Assembly: GCA_039808025.1 (NCBI GenBank)
Contig: JBDHSK010000003.1
Span: 1-64,000 of the forward strand
DNA from: Sandaracinobacteroides sp039808025
Lineage (GTDB): Bacteria > Pseudomonadota > Alphaproteobacteria > Sphingomonadales > Sphingomonadaceae
Direction: 5' to 3'
DNA: 64,000 nucleotides
The first letter of the stretch is position 1; each line of letters begins with the position of its first letter. The translations under genes were made by a program, and so were the position numbers. Positions 18,386-28,352 of the stretch are shown here, in pieces. The notes beneath the pieces are model-generated. The model did no database searches. It had not been told where the DNA came from and saw nothing but the letters and a program-made list of their open reading frames with translations.

Positions 18386-19081
18386 TCAGGCTTCGTTCCA
18401 GCTCAACTGGTCCGAGCGGGCGACCGTGACGGGTTTCGGCTCGGGCGCGGGGATAGTGGCTGGCCAGCGCGCCGCCAGCAGGCGATCCTTGATGATCCAC
18501 GCCAGCGACACCGAATCCGACTGGTTGCCACCAAGAATGCGGTAGCCGCCGGAATCTTCCCCGGCATAGAAGCCGACATGCCCGAGACCGCTCTGCGGTG
18601 ACTTGCGCCAGAACACCATGACGGCCCCCGGCGTCGGCCGGGTGGGGATCCCGAAACTCTGCCACGACCGCGCCCGTAACGGGTTGGCGGGGATTGGCTC
18701 GCGATCGAGGGTGATGGTGATGCAATGGGCCGTGAACAGGCCGCACCACGGGATGTCGTCGCCCTTGTAGGGAATGCCGGAGTCGCTCGCCCAGTCGAGA
18801 ATGGCGGGGTTGGAGCCGGCGCCCGGCGTTTCGCGGGTACCAAGAAGGCGGATTCCCTCCTTGAACCACAGCAGCGTCGGGTCATCGAAGCCGCCAGGTG
18901 GTTGCGCCTTTGGAAACAGCGCTGCAAGCGTCAGCCGGCCGAGGATGCCATCGGCTTCCAGCCCGTTGGCGGCCTGAAACGCCCGCACGGCTGCCGCCGT
19001 CTGTCGTCCCCAGATGCCATCGAGTGGCCCGGGCCGGAAGCCCAGCCACGCCAGTTTCCTTTGCACGTCGATGAGCTTCAT
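18386..19081 (-). CDS. Peptidoglycan-binding protein with TIGR02594/NlpC-like domain
   Basis: 231 residues. The N-terminal PG_binding_1 domain (about residues 1-60: MKLIDVQRKLAWLGFRPGPLDGIWGRQTAAAVRAFQ) is followed by a TIGR02594-type cysteine peptidase-like domain with DIPWCGLFTAHC (candidate catalytic Cys) and GLGHVGFYAG (candidate His). Such proteins cut peptide links in murein; relatives occur both in chromosomes and as phage lysins. Start 19081 is preferred over the upstream ATG because GGGAGG precedes it. No phage genes are nearby. No signal peptide is visible. Confidence 0.75.
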   Translation of the reverse strand: MKLIDVQRKLAWLGFRPGPLDGIWGRQTAAAVRAFQAANGLEADGILGRLTLAALFPKAQPPGGFDDPTLLWFKEGIRLLGTRETPGAGSNPAILDWASDSGIPYKGDDIPWCGLFTAHCITITLDREPIPANPLRARSWQSFGIPTRPTPGAVMVFWRKSPQSGLGHVGFYAGEDSGGYRILGGNQSDSVSLAWIIKDRLLAARWPATIPAPEPKPVTVARSDQLSWNEA

Positions 19082-19173
19082 GACCCGCCTCCCCCGGATG
19101 CACCGGTCAGACACAGGCGATGATAACCTGTCAGGGAGCCAGGGTTAAATGCAAAATGCCCTGATGAAGGGTG

Positions 19174-20073
19174 TCACGCCTCAATCAGCTTGCGTTCGGT
19201 TGACAGGCGCATCATTTCCTTCTGCAGTTTCTCGAAGGCCCGCACCTCGATCTGGCGCACCCGCTCGCGGCTGATGCCATATTCCTGGCTGAGGTCTTCC
19301 AGGGTCTGCGGTTCATCGATCAGCCGGCGGCGTGTCAGGATGTGGCGTTCACGCTCGTTCAGGGTGAGAAGGGCCTCGCGCAGCAGGTCGTGGCGGATAT
19401 CGGCCTCCTGCTGCTCGGCCACCTGTACATCCTGGGTCGGGGTGTCGTCGGCCAGCCAGTCCTGCCATTCGCCGTCGCCATCTTCGCGCAGCGGCACGTT
19501 GAGGCTGGTGTCGCCACCCTTGGACATGCGCCGGTTCATCTGCACCACATCGTCTTCGCTGACGCCAAGCGTGGTGGCGATCTTCTCCACGTCGTCGGGG
19601 TGCAGGTCGCCATCGTCGATGGCTTCAAGCTGGCCTTTCATGCGCCGCAGGTTGAAGAACAGTTTCTTCTGCGCGGCGGTGGTGCCCATCTTCACCAGGC
19701 TCCAGCTGCGCAGGATATATTCCTGGATCGACGCCTTGATCCACCACATGGCATAGGTTGCAAGGCGGAATCCGCGTTCCGGCTCGAACTTCTTCACCCC
19801 CTGCATCAGGCCGATGTTGCCCTCCGAGATCAGCTCGGAAACCGGGAGGCCATAGCCGCGATACCCCATGGCGATCTTGGCGACCAGCCGCAGGTGCGAG
19901 GTGACCAGCCGGGTGGCGGCCTGGGGGTCGTGGTGTTCCTGCCAGCGCTTGGCAAGCATATATTCTTCTTCGGGCGCCAGCAGCGGAAACTTGCGGATTT
20001 CCGCCAGATAGCGGTTGAGGCTGGCATCAGGACCAAGGGCGGGGATGGAAGCGGGAAGGTTGCTGTTGGCCAT
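19174..20073 (-). CDS. rpoH: RNA polymerase sigma-32 factor
   Basis: 299 residues. Heat-shock sigma factor. Region 2 has VTSHLRLVAKIAMGYRGYGLP, SELISEGNIGLMQGVKKFEP and GFRLATYAMWWIKASIQEYIL. The RpoH box-type segment is QKKLFFNLRR, and region 4 has LTLNERERHILTRRRL and EDLSQEYGISRERVRQIEVRAFEKLQ. The gene starts 22 bases after rluD and is probably co-transcribed with it. No RNA thermometer was assessed. Confidence 0.95.
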   Translation of the reverse strand: MANSNLPASIPALGPDASLNRYLAEIRKFPLLAPEEEYMLAKRWQEHHDPQAATRLVTSHLRLVAKIAMGYRGYGLPVSELISEGNIGLMQGVKKFEPERGFRLATYAMWWIKASIQEYILRSWSLVKMGTTAAQKKLFFNLRRMKGQLEAIDDGDLHPDDVEKIATTLGVSEDDVVQMNRRMSKGGDTSLNVPLREDGDGEWQDWLADDTPTQDVQVAEQQEADIRHDLLREALLTLNERERHILTRRRLIDEPQTLEDLSQEYGISRERVRQIEVRAFEKLQKEMMRLSTERKLIEA

Positions 20074-20095
20074 AACTCTCCTGTTCGAGGCGCGC

Positions 20096-21079
20096 TTATG
20101 GACGCAGACGGCTTAGCAGTTGCTGAATATCGGCGGGCAGCGCCGATTCGAATCGCAAGTCGCGACCGCTGACCGGATGGCGAAATCCCAGCACCGCCGC
20201 GTGCAGGGCCTGCCGGTGGAACCCCAGTTCGCGGCGGATGTCAGCGAGCCGCCCCTGCCCATAGACCGGGTCACCCACCAGCGGATGGCCGATATGGGCC
20301 ATGTGCACCCGCACCTGATGCGTGCGGCCGGTTTCCAGCCGGCATTCCACCAGCGCCGCCCCTTTCAGGGCTTCGACGAGCCGGTAATGAGTGGTGGCGT
20401 GACGGCCTTTGGGGGCAGCCACCACCGCCACTTTCTGACGATTGGCATCAGAGCGGGCCAGATGGGTGGTGATCCTGCCGGCCGGTGGCGCCGGCACCCC
20501 GGCCACCACGGCAGAATAGCGGCGCTCGATCGAATGGTCGGCGAACTGGGTGGCGAGGGCCACATGGGCGCGATCGGTCTTGGCGACCACCAGCAGGCCC
20601 GAGGTATCCTTGTCGATGCGGTGAACGATCCCCGGCCGCGCCACCCCGCCGATCCCTGACAGGCGCCCGGCACAATGGTGCAGCAGGGCGTTGACCAGCG
20701 TGCCGTCGAGATTGCCGGCCGCCGGATGCACCACCAGCCCGGCCGGCTTGTCGACCACCAGCAGATGGTCGTCTTCAAAGCAGATCGTCAGGGGGATATC
20801 CTGGGCGAGCGCCTCGGCGGGGCGTGGCGCCGGAACCATGACGACAACCGCCTCTCCGCCTTTCATGCGGGAGGCCGGGTCGCGCTGCTGCTGGCCCGCC
20901 ACCGTTACGGCGCCTGCTGCCACCAGTGCCTTCAGACGTTCGCGCGACAGGGTGGGGAGGGCAGCCGCCAGCGCCCGGTCGAGCCGCCAGCCAGCGGCCT
21001 CCGGCGGCAGAACGGCAGTCTGCCGGGTGGCTGACCCGGCGGCTGCGGCTTGCGGGGGGGCGGGGGAGCCGTCATGCAT
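20096..21079 (-). CDS. rluD: RluA-family 23S rRNA pseudouridine synthase
   Basis: 327 residues. Converts uridines of 23S rRNA helix 69 to pseudouridine (RluD role inferred from the domain set and the usual neighbourhood). The S4 RNA-binding domain is LDRALAAALPTLSRERLKALVAAGAV; the catalytic motif GIVHRIDKDTSGLLVVAKT has its Asp near residue 148; ETGRTHQVRVHMAHIGHPLVGDPVYG follows. Start ATG 21079 lies 5 bases from the divergent JAMM gene start, so the reading frame continuing further upstream is not used. Confidence 0.92.
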   Translation of the reverse strand: MHDGSPAPPQAAAAGSATRQTAVLPPEAAGWRLDRALAAALPTLSRERLKALVAAGAVTVAGQQQRDPASRMKGGEAVVVMVPAPRPAEALAQDIPLTICFEDDHLLVVDKPAGLVVHPAAGNLDGTLVNALLHHCAGRLSGIGGVARPGIVHRIDKDTSGLLVVAKTDRAHVALATQFADHSIERRYSAVVAGVPAPPAGRITTHLARSDANRQKVAVVAAPKGRHATTHYRLVEALKGAALVECRLETGRTHQVRVHMAHIGHPLVGDPVYGQGRLADIRRELGFHRQALHAAVLGFRHPVSGRDLRFESALPADIQQLLSRLRP

Positions 21080-21084
21080 AGGCC

Positions 21085-21543
21085 ATGGAGATATTGGCGC
21101 AATCGCCGGGTGCAACCCCACTGCCGATCGCTGCCGGCGTGGTGGCGATGATTCGTGCGGCCGCCGTTGCCGCCCGGCCACACGAGGCCTGCGGGTTGCT
21201 GTTCCGCGACTCTGGTGGCGCCATCGTGGCCGCCAGTATCGCCCGCAATGTGTCACGAGCGCCGCGCCGCCGCTTCGAGATCGACCCTGCGCACCTGTTT
21301 GCCGCCCAGCGGGGCGCGCGCGGTTCGGGCTTGATGCTGGGGGGGTGCTGGCACTCGCACCCTGATGGCCACCCGTTGCCCAGCCGCCACGACGCTGAAG
21401 GGGCAAAAGGCCTGGGCGGGGTGTGGCTGATCGAAGCGAACGGGGTGATCGGGGCGTTCCTGGCCGAGCCATCGGGCTTGCGGCCACGCGACCTTGCCGA
21501 AATGGACCTTGCTGTTGTTGCGCCGCCACTGGCGCCGCGATAG
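21085..21543 (+). CDS. JAMM/MPN metallopeptidase (Mov34 family)
   Basis: 152 residues. Zinc isopeptidase fold: HEACGLLF near residue 32 and CWHSHPDGHPLPSRHD near residues 88-103, giving the JAMM ligands H-x-H and D. Bacterial members cut C-termini of ubiquitin-like or sulfur-carrier proteins, but no such partner is next to it here. It opens a three-gene plus-strand run with a cold-shock-domain gene and a ChpT-like gene. Confidence 0.85.
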   Translation: MEILAQSPGATPLPIAAGVVAMIRAAAVAARPHEACGLLFRDSGGAIVAASIARNVSRAPRRRFEIDPAHLFAAQRGARGSGLMLGGCWHSHPDGHPLPSRHDAEGAKGLGGVWLIEANGVIGAFLAEPSGLRPRDLAEMDLAVVAPPLAPR

Positions 21544-21552
21544 GCTGCATCA

Positions 21553-21780
21553 ATGGCCCATGGCGAGATATTATGGTTCGATCCCGCCCGCGGTTTCGGG
21601 TTTATCCGACCCGACATGGGGCCGCGCGACGTGTTTATGCATGTGTCTGCCCTCGAGGAAGCCGGACTTGCCGCCATCAGTGCCGGCGTGCGGGTGGAGT
21701 TCGAGTTGCTGCAGATGGGCGATGGCCGCATGACCGCACAGCGGGTGCTGCCGTTGCCGCCGGCCAGGCGCCACCGCTAA
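21553..21780 (+). CDS. Cold-shock domain protein
   Basis: 75 residues. Single CSD that binds single-stranded RNA/DNA; RNP1 is GFGFIRP and RNP2 is DVFMHVSAL. The tail is short and basic (PPARRHR). It ends TAATG, overlapping the next start by one base, so translation is probably coupled. Confidence 0.9.
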   Translation: MAHGEILWFDPARGFGFIRPDMGPRDVFMHVSALEEAGLAAISAGVRVEFELLQMGDGRMTAQRVLPLPPARRHR

Positions 21781-22331
21781 TGGCGGACGAGCTGAACGAG
21801 GTGCTGCTGACAGGTCAGGTGGTGCGCAAGCTGGTGCACGATCTGGCAAGCCCGGTGGCGGCAATGCGGCTGCTGGCCGAAGATGCCGACCCATTGCTGC
21901 AACAGGCGGTTGGCCGCCTGGAAAACCGGCTGGCGCTGTTCCGGCTGATTTTTGGCGGCGGGGCTGATGATTGCATCGATTCGCAGCGGCTGTGGCGGTT
22001 GCTGGCGGCGGTCATCGATCCGGCAACCCTGAGCGCCGACATTGCCGGCGATTCTCCGGCGCGTTGTCAGAAGGCGCTGGCGGCAGCGGTGCTGGCAGTA
22101 GCCGGACGCGGGGCGGTTGCGGTGACGCTTGGAAGCGCCAGTCAGTGGCAGCTGACGGTGCAGCAGCCGCGCCCCGCTGCCATTTCGAGCCTGCAGCCGG
22201 ACAGCGCCATGGTGCACGCACCTGACCCGGCGCTGACATTTGCCGAATATCTGATCGGGCCACTGCACGGCACCCTCAGCCCGGATGCCCAAACATTCCA
22301 GGCATCCGGGCAATGGAGCAAGGCGGTTTGA
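21780..22331 (+). CDS. chpT: ChpT-like histidine phosphotransferase
   Basis: 183 residues. Begins MADELNEVLLTGQVVRKLVHDLASPVAAMRLL; the H-D-L-x-S-P-V-x-A motif is that of the HPTransfase family, which carries phosphate from CckA to CtrA and CpdR in the alphaproteobacterial cell-cycle relay. A helical hairpin comes first and a degenerate ATPase-like C-terminal half follows (residues about 85-183). The ATG overlaps the cold-shock TAA. The symbol is by family resemblance; other HPTransfases exist. Confidence 0.7.
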   Translation: MADELNEVLLTGQVVRKLVHDLASPVAAMRLLAEDADPLLQQAVGRLENRLALFRLIFGGGADDCIDSQRLWRLLAAVIDPATLSADIAGDSPARCQKALAAAVLAVAGRGAVAVTLGSASQWQLTVQQPRPAAISSLQPDSAMVHAPDPALTFAEYLIGPLHGTLSPDAQTFQASGQWSKAV

Positions 22332-22340
22332 CGTCAGCCT

Positions 22341-22438
22341 GATTCCCGGCCCCTGATTCCCGGCCCCTGATTCCCGGCCCCTGATTCCCGGCCCCTGATT
22401 CCCGGCCCCTGATTCCCGGCCCCTGATTCCCGGCCCCT
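22341..22438. repeat. Tandem repeat, 7 x 14 bp
   Basis: Seven exact copies of GATTCCCGGCCCCT, directly followed by a diverged half-unit (GATGCCGGGG). It sits in the 160-bp gap between chpT and a convergent PEP-CTERM gene. Exact identity suggests recent expansion by slippage. No spacer structure, so not a CRISPR. Confidence 0.95.
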
Positions 22439-22493
22439 GATGCCGGGGTTCATCAGTCGACGCCGGGAAAGCTCAGGCGGTTGCCGGGACGAC

Positions 22494-23150
22494 TCAGGTG
22501 GCTGCTGTCTGGCGGCGCCGCTTGCTGCGCAATGTGGCCCCCACCAGTCCGAATCCGGCGATCAGCAATGCCCAGCTGGCGGGTTCGGGAACGGCGGCCA
22601 CCCCCAGCGTGAACCCGTGCCAGCCTTCGCTGGTGTCGATGAAGGTGATCGAGGTGAAGGTGCCGGGCAGGCGGATGATGCCATGCACTTCGCCCTGTCC
22701 GTAAAAGCCGGTCTGGCCACCGTTCAGCACCATGGTTCCACAGCCCCAATAACCGCAGCCTTCCGCCACCACTTCGATGGTGGTTCCGAAATCGACGGTG
22801 TTGCCGTTCCAGCTCATCAGCGCGATGTAGGGGTTGTTCACCGCCGAACTGAAGCTGATGGTCTTGGTGCCGCCGTCGCTCAGGGCGATGATGTCGCTGG
22901 CCGGCGATGGCTGGTTGTAACTGCCGTTGTAGGTGCCGGCCGACCAATAGGCGATTCCACCATTGGTCTGGGCAAAGTTGTAGGGGCCGGTATAGGTGAC
23001 AGTGACCGGGCCGCCGGGCGCTGAAAGGTTGCCGACCACGGTGCCGGCCACTTCCGTGGTCCAGTCGGTCCAGCTGATGGTGGTGGCCGAGGCCTGTGCC
23101 CCCAGCATGCCAAGCATGCCGGCGACTGAACAGAGCAACAGAGTCTTCAT
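22494..23150 (-). CDS. PEPxxWA-CTERM sorting domain protein
   Basis: 218 residues. Signal peptide MKTLLLCSVAGMLGMLGAQASA, a body with a Cys pair GCGYWGCG and beta-rich repeats, and the C-terminal VPEPASWALLIAGFGLVGATLR with a basic tail. GGAGG just before ATG 23150 fixes the start. The body (GWHGFTLGV before the sorting signal) resembles lectin- or choice-of-anchor-type PEP-CTERM proteins; function unknown. Confidence 0.85.
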   Translation of the reverse strand: MKTLLLCSVAGMLGMLGAQASATTISWTDWTTEVAGTVVGNLSAPGGPVTVTYTGPYNFAQTNGGIAYWSAGTYNGSYNQPSPASDIIALSDGGTKTISFSSAVNNPYIALMSWNGNTVDFGTTIEVVAEGCGYWGCGTMVLNGGQTGFYGQGEVHGIIRLPGTFTSITFIDTSEGWHGFTLGVAAVPEPASWALLIAGFGLVGATLRSKRRRQTAAT

Positions 23151-23525
23151 TACCTGCCTCCGAAAAAAGCGGTTGCGTTGCAATACCGAACCAGCACGAA
23201 TCGTGCCAAGCGGGGCGGTCCAGTGTTATCAGCTACTTGTCGTTTTGCCGTTGCCATGGATTGTAAGAATTTCCGACATTTTGTGCCGCCGTCATCGCTG
23301 CAACGCACAATCGGTGGCGGCGCGTGCTTGCGGCAGGCCCCGGCCCATGCTAGGGGCGCGTCGCCATGCGGCGGGTTCCTTCGCGAATCCCGCCCGCTTG
23401 TGTTACCTGCAGGCCCCCCGTTGCCGAACTGTTCAGTGGTTGGGGTTCAGGGGGCTGCGGGGTCGTTTCGATATTGCCGGACGCTGACTTCCAGGCGGTG
23501 CCGGCTGCAACACCAAGGGGCTGTC
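23151..23525. other. 375-bp region upstream of the atp operon
   Basis: No credible gene. Must hold the divergent promoters for the PEP-CTERM gene and for atpHAGDC. A weak match TTGCGG-17-TAGGGG at 23328-23356 is the best I can point to for atp; I do not trust it. Confidence 0.5.
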
Positions 23526-24095
23526 GTGGACCTGACGAACATGCGCGTTTCCGTTGCCAGTGCCGGGCTGCCCGGTCGCTATGCAGCCGCCCTGTTCGAC
23601 CTCGCCGAGCCGGCGGGCGCTCTTGAAACGGTTGCGGCAGACCTAGGGCGGCTGAAACAGGCAGTGACCGAATCACCTGATCTGTCTTCCCTGCTGGTGG
23701 CGCCGCAGGTGTCGCGTGCCGATGCCGGCAAGGCGATGGCGGCGCTGGGCAGCAAGCTGAAGCTTGGCGATCTTGCCCAGCGGTTTATCGGGGTGCTGGC
23801 CCAGAATCGCCGGTTGTCGGAACTCCCTGATGTCATCAGCCGCTATGAGGCCCTGCTGGCCGCGCACAAGGGCAGTGCCGTGGCGCAGGTGACGGCGGCG
23901 CAGCCGCTGACGGCAGCGCAGGCGAAGGCGCTGCAAACCAAGCTGAAGGCGCGCACCGGCCGCGCCATGGAACTCGACGTGACGGTCGACCCGTCGATTC
24001 TGGGCGGCCTCGTCGTCCGGATCGGCTCGGAACAGATTGATTCTAGTGTGCGGACCCGCCTCGAACGGCTGGGCCAACAGATGAAAGGCCAATAG
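23526..24095 (+). CDS. atpH: ATP synthase F1 delta subunit
   Basis: 189 residues. Stalk subunit linking F1 to the membrane part. SAGLPGRYAAALFDLAEPAGAL at the N-terminus and ILGGLVVRIGSEQIDSSVRTRLERL at the C-terminus are the family marks. GTG 23526 is preferred as start because AAGGGG lies at 23514-23519; ATG 23541 would give 184 residues. First gene of atpHAGDC. Confidence 0.92.
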   Translation: MDLTNMRVSVASAGLPGRYAAALFDLAEPAGALETVAADLGRLKQAVTESPDLSSLLVAPQVSRADAGKAMAALGSKLKLGDLAQRFIGVLAQNRRLSELPDVISRYEALLAAHKGSAVAQVTAAQPLTAAQAKALQTKLKARTGRAMELDVTVDPSILGGLVVRIGSEQIDSSVRTRLERLGQQMKGQ

Positions 24096-24097
24096 AG

Positions 24098-25639
<1,542 letters not shown>

Positions 25640-25651
25640 GGAACAGACGGC

Positions 25652-26524
25652 GTGGCAACGCTCAAGGATCTGAAACTGCGGATCGCCTCGGTCAAGTCGA
25701 CCCAGAAGATCACCAAGGCAAAGCAGATGGTGGCCGCCGCCAAGCTGCGGCGGGCGCAGGCCGCTGCCGAAGCGGCACGCCCCTATGCCGAACGTCTCGA
25801 GGCAGTGGTGGCGAGCCTTGGCAGCCGGGTCGGTGACATCCATACCGCACCACGGCTGCTGGCCGGCACCGGCCGAAGCCAGACGCATCTGCTGGTGGTG
25901 ATGGCGGCCGACCGCGGGCTGTGCGGCGCCTTCAACGCCAATATCGTCAAGGCGGCGCGCCAGCATGCCGAGGCGCTGACGGCCGAGGGACGCGCCGTGA
26001 AGTTCCTGGTGGTGGGCCGCAAGGCGCGGTCGGGTCTGGTGCGTCAGTTCGGCAAGCAGATCATCGACTATTACGATACCAGCGTCGTGCGCAACCTTGG
26101 CTTCCACCAGGCCGAAGAGATTGCTGGCCGGATCATGGCCCTTTACGATGACGGCCAGTTCGACGTGGCGACGCTGTTCTACTCGAAATTCCGGACGGCG
26201 CTGGTGCAGACGCCGACATCGCAGCAGATCATCCCCGTTGCCATTCCCGAGGGTTTTGCCGGTGGAAGCGCCGTTGTCGAATATGAACCCGACGAGGAAA
26301 CCATCCTGGCCGAGCTGCTGCCGCGCAACGTCACCGTGCAGATCTTCAAGGGGCTGCTGGAGAATGTCGCCGGCGAACAGGGCGCCTCGATGACAGCAAT
26401 GGATAACGCCACGCGCAATGCCGGCGACCTCATCAAGCGCCTTACCATCGAATATAACCGCAGCCGCCAGGCCGCGATCACCAAGGAACTGATCGAGATC
26501 ATCTCGGGCGCGGAAGCGCTGTAG
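25652..26524 (+). CDS. atpG: ATP synthase F1 gamma subunit
   Basis: 290 residues. Central rotor shaft. Starts (with GTG) VATLKDLKLRIASVKSTQKITKAKQMVAAAKLRRAQ, and ends with the conserved ASMTAMDNATRNAGDLIKRLTIEYNRSRQAAITKEL. Lies 12 bases after atpA. Confidence 0.96.
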   Translation: MATLKDLKLRIASVKSTQKITKAKQMVAAAKLRRAQAAAEAARPYAERLEAVVASLGSRVGDIHTAPRLLAGTGRSQTHLLVVMAADRGLCGAFNANIVKAARQHAEALTAEGRAVKFLVVGRKARSGLVRQFGKQIIDYYDTSVVRNLGFHQAEEIAGRIMALYDDGQFDVATLFYSKFRTALVQTPTSQQIIPVAIPEGFAGGSAVVEYEPDEETILAELLPRNVTVQIFKGLLENVAGEQGASMTAMDNATRNAGDLIKRLTIEYNRSRQAAITKELIEIISGAEAL

Positions 26525-26543
26525 AGCACACGAGGAAAAGACC

Positions 26544-27995
26544 ATGGCAACCCAGCCTTCGACCAACAACATCGGCCGCATCACCCAGGTGATCGGTGCC
26601 GTCGTCGACGTGGCGTTCGACAACGCCCTCCCGGAGATCCTTTCGGCACTGGAAACCCGCAACGGCAACAACCGCCTGGTGCTCGAAGTGGCGCAGCACC
26701 TTGGCGAAAGCACCGTGCGCACCATCGCCATGGATTCAACCGACGGGCTGGTGCGCGGCCAGGAAGTGACCGACACCGGCTCGCAGATCCGCGTGCCGGT
26801 CGGCCCCGCCACGCTTGGCCGCATTCTGAACGTGGTCGGAGAGCCGATCGACGAGCGCGGCCCCGTCGGCGCCACGCAGACCGCCCCCATCCACGCCGAA
26901 GCCCCCGAGTTCGTCGATCAGTCGACGGAAACCGCAATCCTCGTTACCGGCATCAAGGTGGTCGACCTGATCGCCCCTTATGCCAAGGGCGGCAAGATCG
27001 GCCTGTTCGGCGGCGCCGGTGTCGGCAAGACGGTGCTCATCCAGGAGCTGATCAACAACATCGCCAAGGGCCATGGCGGCACCTCGGTGTTCGCCGGTGT
27101 GGGCGAACGCACCCGCGAAGGCAACGACCTCTATCACGAGTTCCTCGATGCCGGAGTCATCGCCAAGGATGCCGACGGCAATGCCGTGTCTGAAGGGTCG
27201 AAGGTGGCGCTGGTGTTCGGCCAGATGAACGAGCCGCCGGGGGCCCGTGCCCGCGTCGCCCTGTCGGGCCTCACCATCGCCGAATATTTCCGCGATGTTG
27301 AAGGGCAGGACGTGCTGTTCTTCGTCGACAACATCTTCCGCTTCACCCAGGCCGGCTCGGAAGTGTCGGCACTGCTCGGCCGCATCCCCTCGGCCGTCGG
27401 CTATCAGCCGACGCTTGCCACCGACATGGGCGCTTTGCAGGAGCGCATCACATCGACCAAGCGCGGCTCGATCACCTCTGTGCAGGCGATCTATGTGCCG
27501 GCCGACGACTTGACCGACCCGGCGCCGGCCACCTCGTTCGCCCACCTCGACGCCACCACGACGCTGAGCCGCCAGATCGCCGAGCTCGGCATCTATCCGG
27601 CGGTCGATCCGCTCGATTCGACCAGCCGGGTGCTGGAGCCGCGCATCGTCGGCGCCGACCATTACGAAACGGCGCGCGCGGTGCAGCAGGTGCTGCAGAA
27701 GTACAAGTCGCTGCAGGACATCATCGCCATTCTGGGGATGGACGAACTCTCTGAAGAAGATAAGCTGGTGGTCGCCCGCGCCCGCAAAATCCAGCGCTTC
27801 TTCAGCCAGCCGTTCCACGTGGCCGAAGTGTTCACCGGCACGCCCGGCGTGTTCGTGCAGCTGGAAGACACCATCAAGGGCTTCAAGGCGATCGTCAACG
27901 GCGAGTATGACCATCTGCCGGAAGCGGCCTTCTACATGGTCGGCACCATCGAGGATGCCGTCGCCAAGGCCAAGAAGCTGGCGGAAGCCGCCTGA
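26544..27995 (+). CDS. atpD: ATP synthase F1 beta subunit
   Basis: 483 residues. Catalytic subunit. Walker A GGAGVGKTVLIQELINN near residue 154; GERTREGNDLYHEF; VLFFVDNIFRFTQAGSEVS; DELSEEDKLVVARARKIQRFFSQPFHVAEVFTG. ATG preceded by GAGGAAAAG. Confidence 0.97.
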   Translation: MATQPSTNNIGRITQVIGAVVDVAFDNALPEILSALETRNGNNRLVLEVAQHLGESTVRTIAMDSTDGLVRGQEVTDTGSQIRVPVGPATLGRILNVVGEPIDERGPVGATQTAPIHAEAPEFVDQSTETAILVTGIKVVDLIAPYAKGGKIGLFGGAGVGKTVLIQELINNIAKGHGGTSVFAGVGERTREGNDLYHEFLDAGVIAKDADGNAVSEGSKVALVFGQMNEPPGARARVALSGLTIAEYFRDVEGQDVLFFVDNIFRFTQAGSEVSALLGRIPSAVGYQPTLATDMGALQERITSTKRGSITSVQAIYVPADDLTDPAPATSFAHLDATTTLSRQIAELGIYPAVDPLDSTSRVLEPRIVGADHYETARAVQQVLQKYKSLQDIIAILGMDELSEEDKLVVARARKIQRFFSQPFHVAEVFTGTPGVFVQLEDTIKGFKAIVNGEYDHLPEAAFYMVGTIEDAVAKAKKLAEAA

Positions 27996-28267
27996 TGGCC
28001 GAGCTGCACTTCGAGCTGGTCTCGCCTGAGCGGTTGCTCCGCTCGGGCGATGTCCACATGGTGGTGATCCCCGGAACCGAAGGGGATTTCGGGGTGCTTG
28101 CGGGCCACGCCCCGATGCTGTCGACCATCCGCCCCGGCGAGATCGCCATCTATGCGTCAGCAACGGCCGTGCCGGAGCGGGTGCGGATAGAAGGCGGGCT
28201 TGCCGAGGTGAACGAACGCGGCCTCACCATCCTTGCCGAGCAGGCCGAGGAAATCACCGCCCACTGA
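27995..28267 (+). CDS. atpC: ATP synthase F1 epsilon subunit, short form
   Basis: 90 residues. Only the N-terminal beta-sandwich is present (FELVSPERLLRSGDVHMVVIPGTEGDFGVLAGHAPMLSTIRPGEI); the two C-terminal helices that inhibit rotation in other bacteria are missing. Short forms are common in sphingomonads, and alphaproteobacteria may use a separate zeta inhibitor. The ATG overlaps the atpD TGA by one base. Confidence 0.93.
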   Translation: MAELHFELVSPERLLRSGDVHMVVIPGTEGDFGVLAGHAPMLSTIRPGEIAIYASATAVPERVRIEGGLAEVNERGLTILAEQAEEITAH

Positions 28268-28352
28268 GCGTGGGTGCTGCCGGGCCGGGTGAAAGATGCC
28301 GGTATGACCGCCGGCTTGGCAGCGACGCTGATTTGCGCCTAAAGGCAGCGCC

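Noticed and set aside
18386..19081. Prophage remnant
   Set aside because: A lone TIGR02594-like lysin; no capsid, tail, integrase or att repeats nearby.
22341..22438. CRISPR array
   Set aside because: Units are 14 bases with no spacers and no cas genes.
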